Shown here in pieces: positions 8,075 to 15,384 of a stretch of DNA of 64,000 nt. Below the pieces are notes generated by a model, which was not told the DNA's origin, made no database searches, and saw only the letters and a program-made list of their open reading frames with translations. Every line of letters starts with the position of its first letter. The first letter of the stretch is position 1. Made by a program: the position numbers and the translations under genes. The stretch is from Chlamydiales bacterium. GTDB lineage: Bacteria; Chlamydiota; Chlamydiia; Chlamydiales; Simkaniaceae. The stretch lies in contig JACKPR010000002.1 of NCBI GenBank assembly GCA_024233395.1, positions 372,001 through 436,000 on the forward strand, read 5' to 3'.

Positions 8075-9061
8075 ATGTTAATATGGCGCCAAATTCAAAA
8101 AGATAATTTTACGAAGACGGAAGATCTAGGAAAATTTTTAGGTCTTGATCTTTCCTACTCCTCTTCCTTTCCCTTAAACCTTCCTCGAAAACTTGCATTA
8201 AAAATTAAAAAGGGAACATTTGATGATCCTATTTTGAAACAATTTCTTCCTACTGAAGCGGAGGAAAATCCTCCTCTTTCTTTTTTAGAAGATCCCGTTT
8301 GCGATACCTCATTTCAAAAAACCCCTCGCCTTCTTCAAAAATATCAAGGACGCGCTCTTTTAATGCCTACAAGCGCCTGTGTAATGCATTGTCGCTATTG
8401 CTTTAGGCAAAACTACCCCTATCATGCAAACACAGATTTTCTAGATGAACTTGAAGTTCTACGAAAAGATCCTTCTCTTCATGAAGTGATTTTAAGTGGA
8501 GGAGATCCTCTTTCGCTTAGCGACGAAACATTAAAACGTCTGATTGAATCTCTAGATCAAATCCCCCATCTAAAGCTTCTCCGTTTCCATACGCGCTTTC
8601 CAATTGGGATTCCTGAACGAATCACCGATACTTTATTAAAAATTTTCGAAAATTCACCCTTACAAGTGGTTTTTGTCCTTCACATCAACCACCCTAATGA
8701 ACTCGATAATGATATTTTTTCGGCTCTTAAAAAAGTGAGTCGTTTAGGGATTCCGATTCTTTGTCAATCGGTTTTACTTGCTGGAGTCAATGATGATCAT
8801 GAAGTGTTAAAAGAGCTTTTTCTGACTCTTGCTCATCAAGGGATTATTCCTTATTACTTGCACCAATTGGATCGCATTAAACAAGGGCATCATTTTGAAG
8901 TCCCGGTAGAAAAAGGGCTAGAGCTCATGGAAAAATTACGGGGAGAGCTTCCCGGCTATGCCCTTCCAAAATATGTTCAAGAAATCCCCTTTGAGTCTTC
9001 AAAAGTAACAGTTACATCCGATCCATTGTCTTTAGACCAAGGATATAAAGCCCCTGCTTAA
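8075..9061 (+). CDS. epmB: EF-P (R)-beta-lysine-forming 2,3-aminomutase, radical SAM
   Basis: Radical SAM, PLP-dependent aminomutase of the EpmB/YjeK type. The cluster motif is C102-x3-C106-x2-C109 (ACVMHCRYCFR), then the SAM-binding GGDPLS. Length (328) matches EpmB (about 340) rather than the longer clostridial lysine aminomutases, which have an extra zinc-binding C-terminal domain. It makes (R)-beta-lysine for attachment to elongation factor P by EpmA, which helps ribosomes at polyproline stretches. EpmA and EF-P are not in this window. The 3' end overlaps convergent argS by 50 bases. Confidence 0.85.
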   Translation: MLIWRQIQKDNFTKTEDLGKFLGLDLSYSSSFPLNLPRKLALKIKKGTFDDPILKQFLPTEAEENPPLSFLEDPVCDTSFQKTPRLLQKYQGRALLMPTSACVMHCRYCFRQNYPYHANTDFLDELEVLRKDPSLHEVILSGGDPLSLSDETLKRLIESLDQIPHLKLLRFHTRFPIGIPERITDTLLKIFENSPLQVVFVLHINHPNELDNDIFSALKKVSRLGIPILCQSVLLAGVNDDHEVLKELFLTLAHQGIIPYYLHQLDRIKQGHHFEVPVEKGLELMEKLRGELPGYALPKYVQEIPFESSKVTVTSDPLSLDQGYKAPA

Positions 9062-10748
9062 GAATCCGTCCTGTTAGTTCGCAAAGGACTAGACGGCTAT
9101 TTTCTTCTGGAACTCCTTCAACACGACAATCGCGGAAAAAGGCATGAAATTTTTCGGCAAGATCATAAAGATAGTCTGAAAGACGATTGGGAAGAAGGTC
9201 GCGATCCATCAAAGCAAGTGTCTCTCCAAATTGCCTTAATTGTAGTCCTAAAGCAATCTCTGTAGGATGCTCAAGCTTAATTGGTGTTGTTCTAAAAAGA
9301 GCTTCGATATCTTTATTACATTTCCGCTTGATTCCTTGAATGCGGACATAAGAATAGAGGAGATAGGCAGCAGTATTCCCTTCGAAATTCAGCATGCGGT
9401 CATAACTAAAGATATAATCTTTCACCCGATGGCATGAAAGATCAGCATATTTAACAGCATCCACCCCAAGAATTTCTGAGAGTTCATCGAGCTCATTTTC
9501 ATTTGCATCTTGAAGACGCTCTCTTAATAGTTCCCGTGCACGACGCACGGCTTCTTTCAATAGGTCAATGAGTTTTTCTGTCTCACCACTTCGCGTTTTA
9601 AATTTTTTTCCATCTGGTCCAAGAACAACGCCAAAAGGAACATGCTCGATTTGGACTTTTTCTGGATCATAATAGCCTGCTTTTGCAGCTGCTGCAAAAA
9701 CCATTTGGAAGTGGAGTTGTTGTCCTGCATCAACAACATAAATAATCCGATCTGCTTTTTCTTCGTGAACCCGTTGATAAATGGCTGCACTATCTGTTGT
9801 AGAATAGTTATAGCCACCATCAGACTTTTGAAGAATCACTGGAAGGGAAGTTCCATCTTTTGCTTTGAACCCTTCAAGAAAGACACATTTCGCTCCATCT
9901 GAAATTTCAACGATTCCCTTTTTCTCGTAATCTTCAATAACTTTTGGAAGCATCTCATTATAATAAGATTCCCCTCTTTCAGTGAGTGTCACATCAAGGA
10001 AATCGTAAATCTCTTTAAATCCTTTGCGAGAGATTTCACGGATTTTTTCCCATGCTGCAAGCGCCTCTTTTTCCCCTCCCTGCAGGCTGACAACTTGAAT
10101 TTGCGCCCGTTTTTTAAATTCGGGATCTTCATCAAAGACTTTTTTCGATTCTCGGTACCAGTTCATAAGAGACGAGAGGTCTGTCTCCTTACCTCCAGAA
10201 AGAACTTGAGGTTCATATTCTTTTAAGTAAGTAATAAGCATCCCAAATTGGGTGCCCCAATCTCCAATATGGTTGAGACGTAAAACATCATGCCCTAAAA
10301 ATTCAAAAAGGCGTGCTAAGCTTTCTCCAATAATCGTAGAACGGAGATGACCCACATGGAGTTCCTTGGCAACATTGGGAGACGAAAATTCGACAATGAC
10401 TCTTTTAACCTTTTTCAGAGAGGGAACTCCTAACCTAGAATCTCCAGTGACTTCAGTGAGCTGTTTTGATAAAAATTCTTTGGTCAAAGTGATGTTGATA
10501 AAACCAGGGCCTGCAACCTCGAGTTTTTCAATGACTCCATCGGGCTTCCATTTTTCAACAATTTCCTCAGCAATTTTCCGCGGATTCGTTTTGAGTTCTT
10601 TTGCTACTTTCATTGCTGAATTGCATTGGTAGTGGCCAAATTGTGCATTGGTACTTTGTGTCACATCAGCTTCAGGAGCTGAATCTCCAACAATTTCTTT
10701 TAAAATCTTTGTTGCTTGCGCTTGAAGGGTTTCTGATAGATTTTCCAT
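9012..10748 (-). CDS. argS: Arginine--tRNA ligase
   Basis: Class I synthetase charging tRNA-Arg. It has the N-terminal Add1 domain (about residues 1-100), the HIGH motif HVGH (131-134) after FSSPNVAKEL, and the GKKFKTRSG segment at the KMSKS position. The C-terminal DALR anticodon-binding domain includes YLLYSYVRIQ. Length of 578 is standard. The mRNA passes through a short ORF and a perfect 17-bp inverted repeat just upstream, which could control expression. A copy of the GGATAGGTTCA motif abuts the ATG. Confidence 0.95.
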   Translation of the reverse strand: MENLSETLQAQATKILKEIVGDSAPEADVTQSTNAQFGHYQCNSAMKVAKELKTNPRKIAEEIVEKWKPDGVIEKLEVAGPGFINITLTKEFLSKQLTEVTGDSRLGVPSLKKVKRVIVEFSSPNVAKELHVGHLRSTIIGESLARLFEFLGHDVLRLNHIGDWGTQFGMLITYLKEYEPQVLSGGKETDLSSLMNWYRESKKVFDEDPEFKKRAQIQVVSLQGGEKEALAAWEKIREISRKGFKEIYDFLDVTLTERGESYYNEMLPKVIEDYEKKGIVEISDGAKCVFLEGFKAKDGTSLPVILQKSDGGYNYSTTDSAAIYQRVHEEKADRIIYVVDAGQQLHFQMVFAAAAKAGYYDPEKVQIEHVPFGVVLGPDGKKFKTRSGETEKLIDLLKEAVRRARELLRERLQDANENELDELSEILGVDAVKYADLSCHRVKDYIFSYDRMLNFEGNTAAYLLYSYVRIQGIKRKCNKDIEALFRTTPIKLEHPTEIALGLQLRQFGETLALMDRDLLPNRLSDYLYDLAEKFHAFFRDCRVEGVPEENSRLVLCELTGRILKQGLYILGLKTMDRM

Positions 10749-10760
10749 GAACCTATCTCA
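10748..10760 (-). repeat. Dispersed motif (G)GATAGGTTCA, copy 2, at argS start
   Basis: On the minus strand TGAGATAGGTTCA runs directly into the argS ATG, at the place where a ribosome site would be. Confidence 0.45.
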
Positions 10761-10919
10761 TATTAAAGGGTTTATTTGATTTCTTGAATCTTTGAGCAGA
10801 TTTTTTCTTTCCATTTTGATCACATTATCCATGAGACAAGGGGTTAAAATGGAAAGAAAAAAGATGCCAAAAAGGCTGGAATAAAAAACATCTTTATGAT
10901 GAGCTCGGTTCATAATCAT
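10758..10919 (-). CDS. Possible 53-aa leader ORF upstream of argS
   Basis: ATG 10919 to TGA 10758, ending nine bases before the argS ATG, as in a tight operon. It predicts a short protein with one hydrophobic segment (about residues 14-28, SLFGIFFLSILTP) and a basic tail. A GGGGAAG lies about eight bases before the start. A 17-bp inverted repeat lies inside the ORF, so the region may be a structured leader rather than a gene. A second in-frame ATG lies at 10913. Confidence 0.35.
   Translation of the reverse strand: MIMNRAHHKDVFYSSLFGIFFLSILTPCLMDNVIKMERKNLLKDSRNQINPLI
10801..10862 (-). repeat. Perfect 17-bp inverted repeat in the argS leader
   Basis: Arms at 10801-10817 and 10846-10862 (TTTTTTCTTTCCATTTT and its complement) with a 28-base spacer. 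The transcript could fold into one long A/U-rich hairpin about 55 bases before argS. Confidence 0.6.
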
Positions 10920-11029
10920 TTATGATGCTTCCCCCTGCTGAAATTGTCAAGACGTAAAGAAAATTGTTAAATGGAAATAATCACTTCATTCTTATATATT
11001 TCCTCTTAATTTTAATAAGGAGAATTTTT

Positions 11030-11416
11030 ATGTCACATTACCCAGAAGTCAAAAGTGCAGATTTATTTAAAACAACGCTGATTGGAATGTCTGATCTCCA
11101 AAGAAAAATTTTATCACAATCTTTTCTTAATGATGCAAAGAGTTCCACTTACTTCGCGTCTCTGTGTGGAAAGATTGCGATCGCCTCAGCTGTTTTAACC
11201 TTGGTATCAGCAACTTACAGTTCAATTTCCGATAAGAAAGCCACGCATAAAAAAGGTGAAGAAAAAGAAGCTTCTTGGGCAGCAACCTTTGCCCTCTTTG
11301 GGTTTTTAGGGACCGTTTTTTTTACTTACCAATATTTTGGTCACAGTGTAGAAGCTCAAAGGTTTCAAGATTTATCTGAATTTATCAGAGAATGGACTCC
11401 CGAGAAGGGCCAATAA
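11030..11416 (+). CDS. Hypothetical membrane protein, 128 aa
   Basis: ATG 11030 is preferred over an upstream in-frame start because AAGGAG sits six bases before it. Two hydrophobic segments (about residues 42-64 and 84-104) flank a short basic, lysine-rich loop, suggesting a two-span membrane protein. No known family is recognised. Confidence 0.55.
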   Translation: MSHYPEVKSADLFKTTLIGMSDLQRKILSQSFLNDAKSSTYFASLCGKIAIASAVLTLVSATYSSISDKKATHKKGEEKEASWAATFALFGFLGTVFFTYQYFGHSVEAQRFQDLSEFIREWTPEKGQ

Positions 11417-11486
11417 ACTACAGGCTTGAAGATAATCATTTTTTCGGTTAAGCTCAGCAGACTAAAATGAATGAAGGAACCATAGA

Positions 11487-12212
11487 ATGACCAACTCTGT
11501 CATCAATAAAAGTTTGAAAGAACTCCTTATCGACTATCTTAAGAGACACAAAAAAGCTGATCTCTTAACCACTTACTTTTTCTTTCTTGAGAAAAAGTAC
11601 AATATCCAACCTGTTCTTTTTCTTAGAGAAAAGACTATTTTTCAAAGTAAAACCGAGCTCTTAAAGAAGCTTGAAGATGAAGGAAAGCTTTGGCGCGAAA
11701 CTGAGATTATGATTCAAGTCGGAACACAGTCTGTCAATGAAGCAACCAAAAAGATCTACATCTGTCCTTTTACTGGAAAAGTGTTTGGAGATAATACCCA
11801 CCCTAATCCTCAAGATGCAATTTATGATTGGGTCTCTGAATGCCCAGAAAATAAAGAACGTATCGATGGAATGAAAGTGAAGCGATTTTTCGTTTCGGAA
11901 GATCCTGAAGTGATCAAGAATTACATCCAAAAACGGAGAGAACCGATTACAAAAATCGTCTTTTCTTCAGGTGTAACAGGAAAGCTTTTCAATAGTAAGA
12001 AAGCAGTGATCGATGACTTTGAAAAAAATCAACTTAAGTCAATGGAACTTGTCGATGTCCCCAGTCAAAACCGGTTCAAAATTGAAGATCACTTCCTCTC
12101 CTTTATTCAAGAACAACTCGATGATTCCAAAATTTCTGGATTCGTTGATGAAATGAGTAAGCACGATGAGTTCAAAACTCACGTCGAGCACTGGATCGAA
12201 GAAAATCAATAG
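11487..12212 (+). CDS. Conserved chlamydial protein (CT538-like, probably DUF2709)
   Basis: 241 residues, no signal or membrane segment. It contains a Cys/Pro-rich stretch (IYICPFTGKVFGDNTHPNPQ, about residues 90-109) that looks like a small structural core, and Lys/Glu-rich flanks. Position before tsaE and dnaQ matches Chlamydia CT538-CT537-CT536, from which I recall the DUF2709 label. Function is unknown. The 3' end overlaps tsaE by 47 bases. AAGGAA provides the ribosome site. Confidence 0.75.
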   Translation: MTNSVINKSLKELLIDYLKRHKKADLLTTYFFFLEKKYNIQPVLFLREKTIFQSKTELLKKLEDEGKLWRETEIMIQVGTQSVNEATKKIYICPFTGKVFGDNTHPNPQDAIYDWVSECPENKERIDGMKVKRFFVSEDPEVIKNYIQKRREPITKIVFSSGVTGKLFNSKKAVIDDFEKNQLKSMELVDVPSQNRFKIEDHFLSFIQEQLDDSKISGFVDEMSKHDEFKTHVEHWIEENQ

Positions 12213-12621
12213 GTTTGTTTCTAACTCATCTGAGGAAACAGAGGCTATTGGGCGAAAAATCGCGCGTACGCTTTCCCCTGGGTCAATTGTTTGTTTAACC
12301 GGCGATCTAGGCGCGGGAAAAACAACTTTAAGCAAAGGATTAGCTTCAGAAATTACAGGAATATCTCCACACCATATCAATAGTCCTACCTTCACCTATC
12401 TGAATATCTATGAAGGGCATCAGACCCTTTACCATTTTGATTGTTACCGCTTGAAAGGAGGGGATGATTTTTTAGAACGAGGATTTGATGAATACTTTGA
12501 AGAGCTTTGTCTCATCGAATGGCCTGAAAAAATTGAAGATATTTTACCAAAAAAGCGAATCCTTATCTCGATTGAATATAATGGTGAGGACAAAAGGGTG
12601 ATTTCTTATGAAGAAAGTTGA
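12166..12621 (+). CDS. tsaE: tRNA threonylcarbamoyladenosine biosynthesis ATPase
   Basis: P-loop ATPase that drives the TsaBD complex making t6A37 in ANN-decoding tRNAs. The Walker A motif GDLGAGKTT lies at residues 46-54 and the family signature NSPTFTYLNIY follows. DCYRL and EWPEKI segments are typical. Length 151 is normal. The only ATG lies inside the preceding gene, giving a 47-base overlap and suggesting translational coupling. Confidence 0.92.
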   Translation: MSSKLTSSTGSKKINRFVSNSSEETEAIGRKIARTLSPGSIVCLTGDLGAGKTTLSKGLASEITGISPHHINSPTFTYLNIYEGHQTLYHFDCYRLKGGDDFLERGFDEYFEELCLIEWPEKIEDILPKKRILISIEYNGEDKRVISYEES

Positions 12622-13198
12622 GTTTAAATCGGCAGAGTTTTTAACTTCAGCATTAAAAACCGATGAACTTCCAGAAATAACCTTGCCTGAAATTGCAATC
12701 GTCGGCCGGTCAAACGTAGGAAAGTCTTCTCTTATTAATCATCTCCTTCACTCAAAAAAAGTTGCCAAAGTCTCTTCAACACCTGGAAAAACACAACGCA
12801 TTAATTATTTTGTGATCGATGAATCTTTTCTTCTTGTTGATCTCCCGGGCTATGGATATGCAAAAACATCTAAATCTCTCCAAGAAGAGTGGGGTGTTTG
12901 GATCGATAAGTATTTAAAAGAGCGTGGATTAAAGCTCATTCTTTTTCTTTTAGATTCTCGTAGAGCGCTGACTGAAGAAGATCGTCAATTTTTAGAATGG
13001 GCCTTCTATGAAAACATTCCTCTTCTTCTTATTCTTACCAAGGGTGATAAACTTTCCCAAAAAGAAAAACATGCTGCTTTTAAACGGATTGAAAATGAGA
13101 AATCCTTGAGTGGATTCCCTCCTCTCCTGTATTCTGTAAAAGAAGGTAAATGTAGACAAGCTCTCATTCATGAGATCAATCAGGTACTATGGGACTAG
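12608..13198 (+). CDS. engB: Ribosome biogenesis GTP-binding protein
   Basis: EngB/YsxC/YihA family GTPase needed for large-subunit assembly. G1 is GRSNVGKSS (residues 33-41), G2 the Thr of STPGKTQ, G3 DLPGYGYA, and G4 TKGDK. Length 196 fits. It overlaps tsaE by 14 bases and dnaQ by ten, so this four-gene run is almost certainly one operon. Confidence 0.94.
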   Translation: MKKVEFKSAEFLTSALKTDELPEITLPEIAIVGRSNVGKSSLINHLLHSKKVAKVSSTPGKTQRINYFVIDESFLLVDLPGYGYAKTSKSLQEEWGVWIDKYLKERGLKLILFLLDSRRALTEEDRQFLEWAFYENIPLLLILTKGDKLSQKEKHAAFKRIENEKSLSGFPPLLYSVKEGKCRQALIHEINQVLWD

Positions 13199-13938
13199 TA
13201 AATAAAGATACTTTTGTCTGTTTCGATTGTGAAGCAACGGGACTCGATCCAGAAAAAGACCGAATCATTGAAATTGCAGCAGCAAAATTCACCTTTGATG
13301 GAATCTTCGAATCACGAGAAGACCTGATTAACCCAGGTATTTTAATTCCTCAACATACAATAGAAATTCACCATATCACTGATGATATGGTTCAAGGAAA
13401 ACCTTCGATAAAAGAGGTTTTAAAAGACTATCTAGATTTTATAGGAGACCATATTGTTGTCGGACATGCTATTCCCTTTGATCTTACCCTTCTAGATAGC
13501 GAAGCAAAACGGGCAAACATCGGATCGAATTTACCAAGTCAACGTTATTTAGATACTCTTCGACTTGCCCGTCTTTATGGAGAAAGCCCCACAAACTCTC
13601 TTGAAAGCCTTCGAAAACACTTCAATATTAAAGCAGAAGGAGCTCATCGTGCGATGAGCGATGTTCTTGTGAATATTGAGGTTTTTAAACATTTAAGTCG
13701 AAAGTTTAAAACGACTGAGGAAATCCTTAAAAGACTTGAAAAACCGATTGCTCTGAAATTAATGCCTCTTGGAAAACATAAGGGACGCCCCTTTCGCGAA
13801 GTCCCCATTGAATATCTCCGTTGGGCTGCGAATCAAGATTTTGATCAAGATCTTCTTTTTTCTCTCCGTTCTGAATTAAAAAAGAGAAAGCATGGAAACC
13901 AATTTTCACAAGCTGCTAACCCCTTTTCAGAATTATAA
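13189..13938 (+). CDS. dnaQ: DnaQ-like 3'-5' exonuclease with C-terminal DUF3820 domain
   Basis: DEDDh exonuclease. Exo I is FDCEATG (Asp13, Glu15), Exo II VVGHAIPFD, Exo III GAHRAMSD. Residues 1-175 form the nuclease. The C-terminal part (MPLGKHKGRPFREVPIEYLRW and on) matches the small DUF3820 module often fused to such nucleases. It may be the polymerase III proofreading subunit or a repair nuclease; Chlamydia carries two dnaQ-type genes and this place matches CT536. Confidence 0.87.
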   Translation: MGLVNKDTFVCFDCEATGLDPEKDRIIEIAAAKFTFDGIFESREDLINPGILIPQHTIEIHHITDDMVQGKPSIKEVLKDYLDFIGDHIVVGHAIPFDLTLLDSEAKRANIGSNLPSQRYLDTLRLARLYGESPTNSLESLRKHFNIKAEGAHRAMSDVLVNIEVFKHLSRKFKTTEEILKRLEKPIALKLMPLGKHKGRPFREVPIEYLRWAANQDFDQDLLFSLRSELKKRKHGNQFSQAANPFSEL

Positions 13939-13972
13939 CCCCGGGGTATAAGATAATGGTAGGGTTCAATTT

Positions 13973-15160
13973 ATGAGCAAACTTTCATTGCAAGACTTAG
14001 ATATTCATGGGAAAAAAGTTCTAATGCGGGTCGATTTTAATGTTCCGTTAGACGAACATGGGGCAATCAGCGATGATACCCGTATTGTTTTAGCTCTTCC
14101 TTCTATTCAATACATATTAGCTCAAGGTGGCCGCCTTATTTTAATGAGTCATTTTGGGCGACCAAAAGGAAAAGTGGATCCCGAACTTTCTTTAAAGCCT
14201 TGTCGAGAACAACTCAGTCTTCTTCTCGAACAAGAGGTAAAATTTTCTCCAGATTGTATTGGGGAAATGGCTCATGCACTTGCTGACAGCTTAAAACCAG
14301 GGGAGGTCCTTCTTTTAGAAAACCTCCGCTTTCATGAAGGAGAAGAACATCCTGAAAAAGATCCTTCATTTGCAAAATCTTTAGCTTCGCTTGGAGAGAT
14401 TTATGTCGATGATGCCTTTGGAGCCGCCCATCGCTCCCACGCTTCCACTGTCACGATTACAGAATATTTCCCCAAAAAGTGCGTCATGGGTTTTTTGATG
14501 GAAAAGGAGATTTCCTATCTTTCAAAGGTCGTTCTTAATCCTAAACGCCCCTTTTATGCAATTATTGGCGGAGCAAAGATTGGAAGTAAAATAGGGGTTT
14601 TCAATACCTTGCGTCAAAAAGTTGACGCCATTTTCATAGGAGGAGGAATGGCTTTTACTTTCTTGAAGGCAAAGGGAGTTCCTATTGGAGACTCGATTTG
14701 CGACGATGAAAAACTAGAGGAAGCAAAACAATTTCTCAAAGACTGTGAAAAGCAAGCTATTCAAGTCCACCTTCCTATCGATATCGTGATTACAAATGAG
14801 AGAGAAACTCAAATGATTCATATAAAAGAAGGGATTCCAGAAGGTTGGAAAGGAATGGATGTGGGGCCCCAAACGGTTGAAACATGGTCAGTTGACCTTA
14901 AAAAGGGGGCCACAATTTTCTGGAATGGCCCGATGGGAGTTTTTGAAGAACCTGTTTTTGCTCATGGAACAAACCGATTAGCTCAAAATTTATCTATGAT
15001 GCAAGCGGAAGTCATCGTTGGTGGAGGAGATTCCATTGCAGCTATTAATCAACTTCATCTTCAAAAAAGTTTTGACCATCTTTCATCTGGCGGAGGAGCT
15101 TCCTTAGAATTTATTGAGAAGGGGACCTTGCCAGGAGTTGAAGTTCTCACCAATAAATAA
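13973..15160 (+). CDS. pgk: Phosphoglycerate kinase
   Basis: Glycolytic ATP-generating step from 1,3-bisphosphoglycerate. The substrate-binding RVDFNVPL, SHFGRPKG and LLENLRFHEGE segments and the nucleotide-binding GGGDS are present. Length 395 is standard. With eno, manA and glucokinase in the same window it supports active glycolysis. The last codons of pgk resemble sequence at 17016-17040, which marks the left edge of the transporter duplication downstream. Confidence 0.96.
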   Translation: MSKLSLQDLDIHGKKVLMRVDFNVPLDEHGAISDDTRIVLALPSIQYILAQGGRLILMSHFGRPKGKVDPELSLKPCREQLSLLLEQEVKFSPDCIGEMAHALADSLKPGEVLLLENLRFHEGEEHPEKDPSFAKSLASLGEIYVDDAFGAAHRSHASTVTITEYFPKKCVMGFLMEKEISYLSKVVLNPKRPFYAIIGGAKIGSKIGVFNTLRQKVDAIFIGGGMAFTFLKAKGVPIGDSICDDEKLEEAKQFLKDCEKQAIQVHLPIDIVITNERETQMIHIKEGIPEGWKGMDVGPQTVETWSVDLKKGATIFWNGPMGVFEEPVFAHGTNRLAQNLSMMQAEVIVGGGDSIAAINQLHLQKSFDHLSSGGGASLEFIEKGTLPGVEVLTNK

Positions 15161-15166
15161 TTCAGA

Positions 15167-15194
15167 TTGTCAAATAACAATCCCCTGCTATAAT
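15167..15194 (+). promoter_or_regulatory. Promoter of first nucleotide transporter
   Basis: TTGTCA (15167-15172), 16-base spacer, TATAAT (15189-15194). The same layout is repeated at 17053-17080. Confidence 0.75.
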
Positions 15195-15228
15195 GGTAAG
15201 CTATACTCACTTTTTAGGCAGGCATAAG

Positions 15229-15264
15229 ATGTTAAAAAAGCTTTTGAGGCGAGGGCGATCGTGA
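15229..15264 (+). CDS. 11-aa upstream ORF in transporter leader, copy 1
   Basis: Predicted peptide MLKKLLRRGRS. The second transporter leader encodes MLKKLLRRGEL at the same place with the same length, although the 3' parts differ in sequence. AGGCAGG lies just upstream. The last codons fold into the hairpin at 15246-15280, so translation of the peptide would disturb the stem. Confidence 0.45.
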   Translation: MLKKLLRRGRS

Positions 15265-15280
15265 TACGAGCTCTCACCTT
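15246..15280 (+). promoter_or_regulatory. Leader hairpin overlapping the upstream ORF
   Basis: GAGGCGAGGGC (15246-15256) pairs with GCTCTCACCTT (15270-15280) with one mismatch and two G-U pairs; TCGT/ACGA forms an inner stem. A weaker version occurs in the second leader. It could be an attenuation or translation-coupling element. Confidence 0.45.
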
Positions 15281-15384
15281 GGATAAAAAGTTCTTTTTTT
15301 CTCCATCAGGTAAACCAACTTCTTGCGGCCTTTTTCTTTCGACACCATTCCAAAAAATCTTTCAAAAAATCATCCAGGAGCTTT

